Assembly: GCA_002894685.1 (NCBI GenBank)
Contig: NCRC01000010.1
Coordinates: 49,813-113,812 of the forward strand
From: Salinivenus lutea
GTDB lineage: Bacteria > Bacteroidota > Rhodothermia > Rhodothermales > Salinibacteraceae
Length of the DNA stretch: 64,000 nucleotides
Reading direction: 5' to 3'
Positions 50,603-59,939 of the stretch are shown here, one piece after another. The notes below the pieces were generated by a model, which saw nothing but the letters and a program-made list of their open reading frames with translations, did no database searches and was not told where the DNA came from. Within the stretch, counting starts at the first letter, position 1, and each line of letters opens with the position of its first letter. The translations under genes and the position numbers were made by a program.

Positions 50603-51364
50603 ATGTCCACGCTTGATACCCTCATCGTTGACGACGAGCGCCTTGTGCGCAGCGAGCTCCGTCGCATGCTCCAGCCCCATGATTCGGTCGATGTGGTCGG
50701 GGAGGCGGCCGACGCTACCGAGGCCGAGGCGACCATTGAGGCGCTCGACCCGGACCTGCTCTTGCTCGACGTGCAGATGCCGGGCGACAGCGGGTTCGAC
50801 CTCCTTGAGCGTCTAGACGACGTGCCGCACGTGGTCTTCGTGACCGCCTACGACGAGTACGCGATCCGTGCCTTCGAGGTGAACGCGCTGGACTACCTCG
50901 TAAAGCCGGTCGAGGAAGAGCGCCTCGCCGAGGCCCTCGACACAGTGCAGGAGCAGGCCGCCCTGTCTGGCGAACGGGCAGGGCCGGTGTCCCAACCGGC
51001 CCCCGACGAGGGGGAAGAGCCCGACACGCTCAGCGCCGAGGACCAGGTGTTCGTAAAGGACGGGCGCCGCTGCTGGTTTGTGCGCTTAGGCGAGGTGCGA
51101 TTGTTTGAGGCCGCCGGCAACTACACCCAGCTTTATTTCGACGACGAAGAGCCACTGATCCACCGATCGCTGACCTATCTCGAAGAACGTCTCGATCCGG
51201 ACCAGTATTTTCGTGCCAGTCGCCAACACATACTCAACTTCGAGTGGGTTGAAGACATGAGCAGCCGTTCCAGTGGGAAGCTGGTTGCTCATCTGACGGG
51301 GGGAACCGAGGTGGAATTGTCCCACCGGCGCTCTCGTACGTTTCGTGACGAGATGAGCCTCTAA
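50603..51364 (+). CDS. LytTR-family response regulator
   Basis: This is a 253-residue protein. The receiver domain (residues 1-120) has acidic pair Asp10/Asp11, phosphoacceptor Asp56 in LLLLDVQMPG and Lys in YLVKPV. A Pro/Glu-rich linker leads to a LytTR DNA-binding domain (about 150-253) with FVRLGEVRLFEAAGNYTQLYF and SRQHILNFEWVEDM. It lies 62 bases after the kinase fusion and is its probable partner. The last 24 codons and 14 following bases are duplicated at 56884-56971. ATG 50603 is chosen as the one giving a canonical receiver. Confidence 0.92.
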   Translation: MSTLDTLIVDDERLVRSELRRMLQPHDSVDVVGEAADATEAEATIEALDPDLLLLDVQMPGDSGFDLLERLDDVPHVVFVTAYDEYAIRAFEVNALDYLVKPVEEERLAEALDTVQEQAALSGERAGPVSQPAPDEGEEPDTLSAEDQVFVKDGRRCWFVRLGEVRLFEAAGNYTQLYFDDEEPLIHRSLTYLEERLDPDQYFRASRQHILNFEWVEDMSSRSSGKLVAHLTGGTEVELSHRRSRTFRDEMSL

Positions 51365-51378
51365 GGATCCACGCCCGA
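51291..51378 (+). repeat. 88-bp direct repeat, copy A (3' end of the first LytTR gene)
   Basis: The block covers the last 24 codons of the LytTR gene, its stop and 14 bases beyond. It matches 56884-56971 in the same orientation at 86 of 88 bases. Similarity ends sharply at both edges. Confidence 0.9.
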
Positions 51379-52701
<1,323 letters not shown>

Positions 52702-52720
<19 letters not shown>

Positions 52721-53292
52721 CCGGATGCGTGAACGGGTCTCCCTGCCGCAGGCCGTTTGGCAGTAATTGTGGCAGCACTTCCATAGGAGCACTTCCACAC
52801 GGTCGGCATCGGAGGGGGACGGGAGCACACAAAATCAGTTGCCGTCGAGCCGGGTCGCCTTCTCGTTCGAAACCCATCGTCCCAGAAAATAGATCTCACC
52901 AACTCGTCCGGACGACGGTGGACTGATCCCCAGTGTAGTTTGGTGCTACTTGGGCGCGAGACGGCCCCTTGGTACTTATGAAGGACACAAAGACGGAGCC
53001 CGTTTCTGTCCTCTGGCTGCGATCCTTCGACGGGGACCTCACCTTGCGTTCGGGATCAGAAACCGCTCATCGGACATCATGCCCCGCTCATCCCACATCA
53101 GCGTCCGCTCAAACGGATCTCGTTGTGGTCTTCTCGTCCACAGGTCAGGTTGGTCAGCGACGATCAAGGGCTGCGCTCCTTCGAACGGTCATGATTGATC
53201 GGGTCAACTAGCCGGAGTAGGAGGACGCTGTCCAACAGGCCGAATACGACCGGCGTCGCTACTGATGTCAGCATCCTTAATTTGCATCGTTC
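52702..53292. other. Gene-poor region downstream of the IS110 transposase
   Basis: The 591 bases hold no gene I can support. A plus-strand open frame at 52978-53211 (about 77 residues, starting MKDTKTEPVSVLWLRSFDG) has no recognised family and low-complexity composition; it could be a fragment. The right end of the IS element should lie in the first ~100 bases. Confidence 0.4.
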
Positions 53293-54789
53293 ATGGATCG
53301 AAGCGATTTGCTCCCGTCCCTCCAGGACCGATCGTTTCTATGGCTCCTTGTGGCGATCCCCCTCTTGTTCCTCGCCACGGGGCTATGGGCCCTGCCCGTT
53401 GCGGCCTGGCTCGCCCCCCCGTTTCTCCTTCGATTCGTGCGCGATGAGCCGATTGTACGTGGGTGCGGGATGGCGGCGCTAATTCTCGGGGGCATCTCCT
53501 GCGTAACGTGGTATGGGGCTACAGAATGGTTTCTTCAAGCCCCTCTTCCCTATCTCGTAGGTATTGCCCTTGGGGTGTCCACCGCTCTGCCCTATCTAGT
53601 CGACCGTCTTCTGGCCGGTCGTCTCTCGGGGGTGGCAGCGACATTGGTCTTCCCGCTGGCCGCCGTGACCATGGAGTATATTATGTCGTTTGGCCCCTTT
53701 GGAACGTGGACTGGTAAGGTCTACACCCAACAGAGCCTGGCCTTTCTCCAACTCACGTCGGTGACAGGCATTTGGGGACCTTCGTTTTTCTTGCACTGGA
53801 CGGCCAGTATCGCAAATGCGGTCTGGGAAGACGGCCTTGTCGCTACGCCAGTCCGATGGGCAACCGGTCTCTGGGCGGGCCTCCTGGCCGCTATTTTCCT
53901 GTTCGGGGAGGCCCGCCTGGCGTGGGACCCCCCGTCCGAAACCATCCCCGTAGCTGCCGTCACAGCGGATCACGACGCGTCCTCCTTTTGGGATCTTCAC
54001 CGGCGGGCAGGGAGCCGCGAGGCCGTGCGCGACTCGGCGCGGACCATTCAGCGGGACTACCTGCGCCACGCCCGACGGGCCGCCCGGGCGGGCGCCCAGG
54101 TCGTGTCGTGGCCCGAGGCGGCTGTTCCCGTTCCGCGGGAAGACACGACCGCTTTTCTCCGCCAGGCCCGCACGCTGGCGGCCGACCACGAGGTGTACCT
54201 CGCGGCCGCTCTCAACGTGGTTCCCCGGTCGGCGGCAGATGTCCAACTGCAGAACAAGGTCGTTTGGATCGGGCCCGACGGCACGAGGCGGGCGGAAGGA
54301 CTCAAGACGCACCTCGTTCCCGGCGAGTCCGGCCAAGCGGGGACGGGGAGGATTCCGACCGTCTCAACGTCGGAGGGGACGTGGACGAGCGCCGTGTGCT
54401 ACGACCTCGATTTTCCCGCCTTCCTCCGACAGGCCGGTCGGAAGGACGTGGACCTTCTCGTCGCCCCGTCCAACGACTGGGCGGCTATCGCCGAGCGGCA
54501 TGCACACATGGCACGCATCCGGGCCATCGAAAATGGGACTGCGCTCCTCCGCCCCACCTCCAACGGCCGAACTCTCGCAACCGGCCCGCTGGGCCGAACT
54601 CGTGCCCAGGCGAGCCATGTTACATCTGAGGGACACATCCACCTGGCGCACCTCCCTACGGACGGAAAACCGACCCTGTATGCCGCCCTGGGCAACTTTT
54701 TTGCCTGGGGCTGCGGGCTGGGGCTACTTCTACTGGTCGGAGCCGCGTGCCCGTGTTTGAGGCGTCCGTTCCTGCCGACGTTCGACTAA
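53293..54789 (+). CDS. Apolipoprotein N-acyltransferase-like protein
   Basis: This is a 498-residue membrane enzyme of the Lnt/nitrilase superfamily. About seven helices lie in residues 15-205 and one at the C-terminus. A periplasmic CN-hydrolase domain lies between, with the catalytic triad Glu275 (SWPEAAVP), Lys338 (GLKTHLVPGE) and Cys369 (AVCYDLDFP). Lnt N-acylates the lipoprotein N-terminal Cys. The sequence is divergent in the membrane part, so it may be a second, specialised copy. It lies 11 bases from the LytS-type gene downstream, so the three genes to 56784 may be one operon. Confidence 0.85.
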   Translation: MDRSDLLPSLQDRSFLWLLVAIPLLFLATGLWALPVAAWLAPPFLLRFVRDEPIVRGCGMAALILGGISCVTWYGATEWFLQAPLPYLVGIALGVSTALPYLVDRLLAGRLSGVAATLVFPLAAVTMEYIMSFGPFGTWTGKVYTQQSLAFLQLTSVTGIWGPSFFLHWTASIANAVWEDGLVATPVRWATGLWAGLLAAIFLFGEARLAWDPPSETIPVAAVTADHDASSFWDLHRRAGSREAVRDSARTIQRDYLRHARRAARAGAQVVSWPEAAVPVPREDTTAFLRQARTLAADHEVYLAAALNVVPRSAADVQLQNKVVWIGPDGTRRAEGLKTHLVPGESGQAGTGRIPTVSTSEGTWTSAVCYDLDFPAFLRQAGRKDVDLLVAPSNDWAAIAERHAHMARIRAIENGTALLRPTSNGRTLATGPLGRTRAQASHVTSEGHIHLAHLPTDGKPTLYAALGNFFAWGCGLGLLLLVGAACPCLRRPFLPTFD

Positions 54790-54800
54790 GTTCTGCACCT

Positions 54801-55919
54801 ATGCTCCCAGCAATCCGAAATATGCTTCCAACCCCGAGGCGCCTCCTCCGGCAGGTGGGGCTGGTCCTCGGCGTGAGCCTCCTCATCGGTGCTTTCCTCT
54901 TCCACGTGTGGACGGGACTGGACCAGCTACCAGACAAGTGGCCTCAATTTCTCTGGAATGTGTACTTCACGCTTGTCCATGCCGTCATTATCGTAACCAG
55001 CGTGCAGGCGACCATAAGTGTCCTGGAGGCCTGCGTGCCACTTCGGTCGCGGTGGTCCGTCGCGCTGCATGTAGGCACACTGTCGGGCGTGACAGTCGTG
55101 GCGTACGGAGTCGCAACGGGTCTTTGCAAGGTCCTACACCCCTCCTTCGACATCCAATGGGAGGTTCTTATTATCTCAATCACCATCACCTTTGTGGTCG
55201 TGATCGTCTGGAGCACCTTCAGGTACATGAGGTTGTTTTATCAAAAACTCCGTGCGGCAGAGGCGGCCGAATACGAAGCGCGCCTGTCCGCGTTGCAGGC
55301 ACAAATCAACCCGCACTTTCTCTTCAACGCCTTCAACTCGATTGCAGCCCTCATCCGCACCCGACCCCAAGAGGCGGAAACGATCGTTGAGGACCTGTCA
55401 GACCTCTTTCGCTATGCTCTGCAGGCGTCGAAGGACGGCACCGCGGCCACGCTCGGGGAGGAAATCGAGGCCACTCGCCGCTACCTAAGCGTCGAGCATG
55501 CCCGCTACCGCGACCGTCTGACCGTGGAGATTGACGTGCCGGAGCCGCTCTTGCCGGCCTCCGTTCCCAGCATGACGCTGCAGCCCCTCGTCGAGAATGC
55601 CGTGACGCATGGCGTGGGCAGAACACGAAAGACCTGCACGGTGTCGGTGATCGCCGAGCGTACCGACGACATGCTTCTGCTCCGAGTACTCGATACGGGG
55701 CCGGGCTTCGATTCGACCGACCTTGATGAGGTGTTGAGAGAGGGAGCCGGGCTCGCGAACGTTCAAGAGCGGCTGGAGCTGTTCTTTAGAGAAGACGCGC
55801 AGATGAGGATACTTCCACAAGGGGTTGAGCTCCAGCTTCCCTTGCATGGGAAGACAGAGTCGCTCGCCGAACCTGAATCGGGGCCCGATTCCGCGTTCAA
55901 GACAGCCGAGGGGGAGTAG
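54801..55919 (+). CDS. LytS-like sensor histidine kinase
   Basis: This is a 372-residue protein with four predicted helices in residues 15-145. The phosphoacceptor motif is ALQAQINPHFLFNAFNS (His172). An ATPase domain follows with LQPLVENAVTHGVG and GAGLANVQERLELFF. The sensor part has no extracytoplasmic domain of note. It shares architecture with each half of the 48105 fusion but is more diverged. The LytTR regulator at 56023 is its probable partner. ATG 54801 is chosen; an upstream in-frame start at 54747 overlaps the Lnt-like gene. Confidence 0.9.
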   Translation: MLPAIRNMLPTPRRLLRQVGLVLGVSLLIGAFLFHVWTGLDQLPDKWPQFLWNVYFTLVHAVIIVTSVQATISVLEACVPLRSRWSVALHVGTLSGVTVVAYGVATGLCKVLHPSFDIQWEVLIISITITFVVVIVWSTFRYMRLFYQKLRAAEAAEYEARLSALQAQINPHFLFNAFNSIAALIRTRPQEAETIVEDLSDLFRYALQASKDGTAATLGEEIEATRRYLSVEHARYRDRLTVEIDVPEPLLPASVPSMTLQPLVENAVTHGVGRTRKTCTVSVIAERTDDMLLLRVLDTGPGFDSTDLDEVLREGAGLANVQERLELFFREDAQMRILPQGVELQLPLHGKTESLAEPESGPDSAFKTAEGE

Positions 55920-56022
55920 CACCACCTATTTTCCCGCCGCGGCCGAGGGAGGGGTAGCTACGTACATCTTGGTTGAGCCGGTTTTGATCGAGAGAATTCT
56001 AAGAAAGCGAGTCTTGAAAGCG

Positions 56023-56784
56023 ATGTCTGTGCGCTGCCTCCTTGTCGACGACGAGCCGCTGGCCCGTGAGCGTCTTCGTGCCCTCCTTGATGAGGCCGAC
56101 GCAAATGTGGAGGTCGTGGCCGAAGCAGAGGGGGGAAAGGAGGCCGTCTCCCTCATCCACGACTGCGAGGTAGATGTGGTTTTTTTAGACGTACAGATGC
56201 CAGTTCTTGACGGCTTCGACGTAGTGGATCTGCTTCCGGCGGGCGATCCCGATCGGCCCCACGTCGTGTTCGTAACGGCCCACGACGAGTACGCAATTCA
56301 GGCCTTCGAGGTGCATGCGCTCGACTACCTCACCAAGCCGGTGCGGGTCAACCGTCTGAACAAGACGCTCAGCCGCGTCGCAAGTGCTCTGGAGGAAAAG
56401 CGCTCAGAGGAGCAAGCAAAACTTGATGACCTGCGCGACTCACGCCAGGATGAAATACTCAAGCGGCTGACAGTCCACGTCGGGCGCCGCCTCCGTGTGG
56501 TTCGACTTGAGGACGTGCGGTGGATCGAGGCAGATGAGGGTTTTGTGTTTGCCCACACCACTGGCGGGAGGTACCGAACCGACTTTACGCTGGACGAGCT
56601 TGAGAGTCGCCTTCCCCCAACCCGCTTCGTGCGGACCCACCGCTCAACGATTGTTAACATCGATGCCGTTCATGAATTGGTGCCTGAACCAGCCGGAACC
56701 GCAACGCTTCGCCTTCAAGACGGCACCGAGGTAAAGGTCGCACGTCGTCGTACTGGTGATGTACGGTCAGCTATAGGCGGATGA
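56023..56784 (+). CDS. LytTR-family response regulator
   Basis: This is a 253-residue protein with a receiver (Asp9/Asp10, phosphoacceptor Asp56 in VVFLDVQMPVLDGF, Lys in YLTKPVR) and a LytTR DNA-binding domain at about residues 150-250 (VRLEDVRWIEADEGFVFAHT, RFVRTHRSTIVNIDAVHEL). A helical linker with charged residues lies between. It has the same length as the 50603 regulator but differs in sequence. It is 103 bases downstream of the LytS-like gene, so this looks like a cognate pair. ATG 56023 is chosen as giving a canonical receiver. Confidence 0.92.
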   Translation: MSVRCLLVDDEPLARERLRALLDEADANVEVVAEAEGGKEAVSLIHDCEVDVVFLDVQMPVLDGFDVVDLLPAGDPDRPHVVFVTAHDEYAIQAFEVHALDYLTKPVRVNRLNKTLSRVASALEEKRSEEQAKLDDLRDSRQDEILKRLTVHVGRRLRVVRLEDVRWIEADEGFVFAHTTGGRYRTDFTLDELESRLPPTRFVRTHRSTIVNIDAVHELVPEPAGTATLRLQDGTEVKVARRRTGDVRSAIGG

Positions 56785-56792
56785 AGGACCCA

Positions 56793-56889
56793 GAAGATGC
56801 CCCCGGACCTTCCGGGGATCGTTGTACGGACAACCGCGGCCCTCAACCTCCGGCAGGAGGTGCTCGATGCGTTCGTATTGCTTATCTGA
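56793..56889 (-). mobile_element. IS5-type transposase fragment
   Basis: The minus strand reads SDKQYERIEHLLPEVEGRG then CPYNDPRKV, the N-terminal pattern of IS5-family transposases. The expected GIFWVL continues in a shifted frame. Only about 35 codons remain, with no ends visible. It is a dead remnant, fused on its left to the end of the LytTR gene and on its right to the 88-bp repeat copy. Confidence 0.7.
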
Positions 56890-56971
56890 CGGGGGGAACC
56901 GAGGTAGAATTGTCCCACCGGCGCTCGCGTACGTTTCGTGACGAGATGAGCCTCTAAGGATCCACGCCCGA
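56884..56971 (+). repeat. 88-bp direct repeat, copy B (orphan LytTR 3' end)
   Basis: The copy has 86 of 88 identities to 51291-51378 and includes 24 LytTR codons and the stop, but no upstream gene body. The region left of it is the IS5-type fragment. It is therefore a truncated duplicate and not a functional gene. Confidence 0.9.
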
Positions 56972-56992
56972 GACTGGCAGGCTGGGGACGAC

Positions 56993-58306
56993 TCACGAGG
57001 GGTCGGACGAGCGGACGTGCCGGTCGGCATGATCCAGAAAGACGCCCCAGTCGACGAGGTTGAGGGTGTGCTCGCCGGAGCGGAGGTGGTATCCCGCACG
57101 GCTCAGCACGGGGGCGTCCGGCATTGGCAGGGTGCGGGTGGCAAGGCCCTGGTGGCCGAGGACAGTCCACGCCGGAGAAGCATGTTTGATGGAGACGAAC
57201 ATGCCCTTGGGATCGGCCCATCGGTCCTGGGTCTTTGCGCTGACAAGCACCGGCCGCGGGGCCATGAGGGCCAAGAGCTGGTGTTGGTCCACCGGAAGTG
57301 CGGATTCGTTCTCCCGATACTGGCTGAAGCGATCCCGAAACCAGTGGGGGAACCTGGTGTCGATGTGCACGATGCGTTCCCCGTAGCGCCGCCGGAAGAG
57401 GGCAGAGCCGCCGCACCCGGAGGCGTTGTCGACCACGGCGGCAAGGCGACGGTCCGTCGCGCCGGCCCAGAGGGCGGCTTTGCCCAGGCGCGAGTGGCCG
57501 ACGGCAATCACTCGGTCGGCGTCGATCGCGTCGGTTTGGGCGGCGTAGTCCACCATGCGGTGAAAGCCCCACGCCCAGGCGCTCAGCGCCGACCCGGTGC
57601 GGCCCGTGGTGTCGTGCTCCGCTGCGTGGATCTGGTACACACTTTCGTTGAAGCCCTCGGGGCGGTCCGGAAAGAGGTCGCCGTAGTGGGCCACAACGAG
57701 GCCGTAGCCCCGGTCGATAATTGTGCGTACCGGCCAGTCGTCACTCGGGAGGACCGTGTGATTTCCGCGAGCGTTGAGGCCGGCAAAAATGGGCACGGGC
57801 CCCTCCGCCTCCGTCGGCACGAATACGAGGAGGTCCAGCGCGGGCCCCTCGGGGCGGTCCGTGAAGTGGAGCGTGACGTGTCGGCGAAGGGCCGTACTGT
57901 CGAGGGCCGATGGGTCGCTGGAATGATGTTCAATCCGAACGGTCGGGGGCGTGGGCGGAAGGTGGCCGTAGACGTGCGCCCGAAAGCGACGGAGGAGCTG
58001 GGGGCGACGCTGATTCCACCAGTCGCTCGGGGTGGTCACGGAATCGCCGTCGGCTGTCGTCAGGAGGGACGGAAGGGTGTATTCCGGCACGGCGCTTTCG
58101 GAGTAGATGGGCGGCGGGAGGTCCGTCCCGGCGCCGTTGTCGTCGCCCTTTTCGGGACCGCTCGAGCCGCTGCTGTCGCAGCCTGCCAGGGCCATCCCCA
58201 CGGCGAGAAGCGGGAGAACGAGAATTCGGGTGCACCGAAAGAGAGACCGTTGCACAGGAGCGGTCGCGGTGGTGGAAGCAGACGGCAGGGCGAAGGGGCA
58301 CCTCAT
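56993..58306 (-). CDS. CE15-like (glucuronoyl-esterase-type) lipoprotein hydrolase
   Basis: This is a 437-residue protein. The lipoprotein signal ends in ALAGC with Cys43 after an unusually long N-terminal stretch. The alpha/beta hydrolase fold has the nucleophile motif AVGHSRLGKAALWAG, where Ser replaces the usual GCS pattern, and an acid near DNASGCGGSAL. RFPHWFRDRFSQY and a C-terminal His (GEHTLN) complete a CE15-like layout. Such enzymes cleave glucuronoyl esters in lignocellulose, but many bacterial relatives have unknown substrates. ATG 58306 is used; an in-frame TTG at 58318 is less likely. Confidence 0.82.
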   Translation of the reverse strand: MRCPFALPSASTTATAPVQRSLFRCTRILVLPLLAVGMALAGCDSSGSSGPEKGDDNGAGTDLPPPIYSESAVPEYTLPSLLTTADGDSVTTPSDWWNQRRPQLLRRFRAHVYGHLPPTPPTVRIEHHSSDPSALDSTALRRHVTLHFTDRPEGPALDLLVFVPTEAEGPVPIFAGLNARGNHTVLPSDDWPVRTIIDRGYGLVVAHYGDLFPDRPEGFNESVYQIHAAEHDTTGRTGSALSAWAWGFHRMVDYAAQTDAIDADRVIAVGHSRLGKAALWAGATDRRLAAVVDNASGCGGSALFRRRYGERIVHIDTRFPHWFRDRFSQYRENESALPVDQHQLLALMAPRPVLVSAKTQDRWADPKGMFVSIKHASPAWTVLGHQGLATRTLPMPDAPVLSRAGYHLRSGEHTLNLVDWGVFLDHADRHVRSSDPS

Positions 58307-58350
58307 GGTACACGACAAAATTCGAAAGAGTCTTCAAACGCCCGAATCCC

Positions 58351-58487
58351 TGTCATTTTGAGGAGCGAAGCGACGAAAAATCTCTTCCCATCAGGCGGAA
58401 GCGGAAATACTGGGTATGCATTTTAGACTCGCTTCCGCTTTGTTCAAAGAGATCCTTCTGCCGACGGCTGTCGGCATCAGGATGACA
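58351..58487. repeat. Nested inverted repeat of the TGTCAT...ATGACA type
   Basis: Three nested inverted pairs can be drawn. The outer pair is TGTCAT (58351) with ATGACA (58482). The middle is TCTCTT (58381) with AAGAGA (58447). The inner is GCGGAAGCG (58395) with CGCTTCCGC (58430). The whole could fold as one long imperfect hairpin. The GAGGAGCGAAGCGACG segment recalls the GGACGGAGCGACGCGGAG block of the first repeat family. Confidence 0.75.
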
Positions 58488-58490
58488 GCT

Positions 58491-59197
58491 CAAAACACGG
58501 GGAGAAACGGCTTTTTTGAAGGCACACTTGGTTTTTGTCGTGTACAGAGGGGGCACCTCGTCTTTCCCTGTCCGGAAGGGCAGGACGGAGAGAATCGCAG
58601 CCGGGGGCCAGCGATTAGCAAGTCAAGTCAACGAAGCCCCCTCGCGCTCTTTTTGACTGTGCGTGCTGTTCTTGCATGGACGATACAAAAAGACCGACAC
58701 GCGCCTGAAGGCCCTCGTCGACGTGGCTGAAAGAGGGCGCGAGCCGGAGCATTCGCTCCTGAAGAGGGTGTTGCGAACACGCCGGCGTCCAACCGCTGGA
58801 CGAAAGAGGTGCTCCACTACGTCCTCAACCGTTGGGGGCAGCGGCTGCCCCTGGATGCTCTCTGACTGGCTGGGGGAGTTGGAGCCCGAGGAGTCCGCTC
58901 CGGTCGGGGACCTACGGGTTACCCGGCTCCACGGAGTGTGTCGTCGATGTGCGCCCGGGCGTCGTCTTCAGGGCCATGAGGCATAGAGGGGCCGAGCGAT
59001 GAGCTCGGATTCGAAGCAGATGTACATCGGGTCCTTTTGGAAGAACCAGTGCTCAGGGTATTCTCAGGGCCCCCAGGTTGCGACCAGAGAACATGCAACT
59101 CCAGGCGAGAGATGCGAGTTGGCCGGCCGATCGGTTTGCCTATGATATCCCCGAGCCCCTAAATCATTGACACACAGAAGTTCAAGAGGTGGAGAGG
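58491..59197. other. Gene-poor region with decayed coding traces
   Basis: No intact gene is supported in about 700 bases. A short frame at about 58738-58866 reads like the end of a protein (SNRWTKEVLHYVLNRWG, then a stop) but has no clear start or family. The region near 59000-59197 holds no recognisable structure apart from the tRNA flank. Confidence 0.4.
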
Positions 59198-59271
59198 TGG
59201 GCCCGGGGGGACTCGAACCCCCGACCGATCGATTATGAGTCGACTGCTCTAACCAACTGAGCTACGGGCCC
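59198..59271 (-). tRNA. tRNA with CAU anticodon
   Basis: The minus strand folds as a full cloverleaf: acceptor GGGCCCG with CGGGCCC (7 pairs), D-arm TAGCTCAGTTGGTTAGAGC, anticodon loop with CAT in GACTCATAATC, and T-arm GGTTCGAGTCC. The 3' CCA is not encoded (ACCT follows the discriminator). The CAU anticodon fits elongator tRNA-Met or tRNA-Ile2 (lysidine-modified). The G-rich acceptor stem leans toward tRNA-Ile2, but this cannot be settled by eye. Confidence 0.92.
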
Positions 59272-59465
59272 GTGCGCGGCGACAACCGCAAAACCATTCA
59301 CTTTTGCGGTTCGTGAGGGTTCCGAGGCCGATGCAATCCGGGCAACGGGCCGGCGGCGATTTGTATTTGTGGCGAATCGGGGTCCGGGGCGCAACATGGA
59401 CGGGTGTGATGAATTTGCTTCCCTCACCCATTCTTCTCGCCCGTCGCACAAGCGCCTCTTCCTCT

Positions 59466-59939
59466 ATGAAATACACTTCGGCCAAGGATGTGATGACTGC
59501 GGACGTCAAAACCGTCGGGGCGGACTGGCCGCTCGACCGGGTCGCGGAGTTTCTCATTGAGCACGACATCTCGGGGGCGCCGGTCGTCGATGGGGGCACG
59601 CTCGTGGGCGTCATTTCGCTGACCGACCTCGCGCGTCACGACAGCGTCTCGGGCAACCGCACGTCCAGCGATCGTCCGGCGGCCTATTACCGGAATGAGC
59701 TTGAGCACCTCTACGCGGAGGAAGAGGTCGACCAGCTGCGCGTCCGGGAGGGGGACGAGACGACGGCCCGCGACGTGATGACCGACGAAATCTACGACGT
59801 TAACGAGCACACGTCGGTTCAGCAGATCGCGCAGGTCATGCACCGGGGCCGCATCCACCGCGTCTTCGTAACGACCGACGGGGAAATCCGAGGCGTCATT
59901 AGTGCCCTCGACATGCTGAAGGTCGTCGCCGAGGCGTAG
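59466..59939 (+). CDS. CBS-domain pair protein
   Basis: This is a 157-residue protein. CBS motifs lie at about residues 1-62 (AKDVMTADVKTVGADWPLDRVAEFLIEHDISGAPVVDG) and 95-157 (ARDVMTDEIYDVNEHTSVQQIAQVMHRGRIHRVFVTTDG). An acidic linker lies between. Such stand-alone pairs sense adenine nucleotides. The ATG at 59466 is chosen over further upstream frames that lack CBS features. Its 3' end overlaps the minus-strand oxidoreductase by 41 bases. Confidence 0.87.
   Translation: MKYTSAKDVMTADVKTVGADWPLDRVAEFLIEHDISGAPVVDGGTLVGVISLTDLARHDSVSGNRTSSDRPAAYYRNELEHLYAEEEVDQLRVREGDETTARDVMTDEIYDVNEHTSVQQIAQVMHRGRIHRVFVTTDGEIRGVISALDMLKVVAEA

Noticed and set aside
52978..53211. 77-codon plus-strand open frame after the IS110 transposase
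   Set aside because: Low-complexity and unmatched to any family I know; kept only as a possible fragment in the intergenic description.
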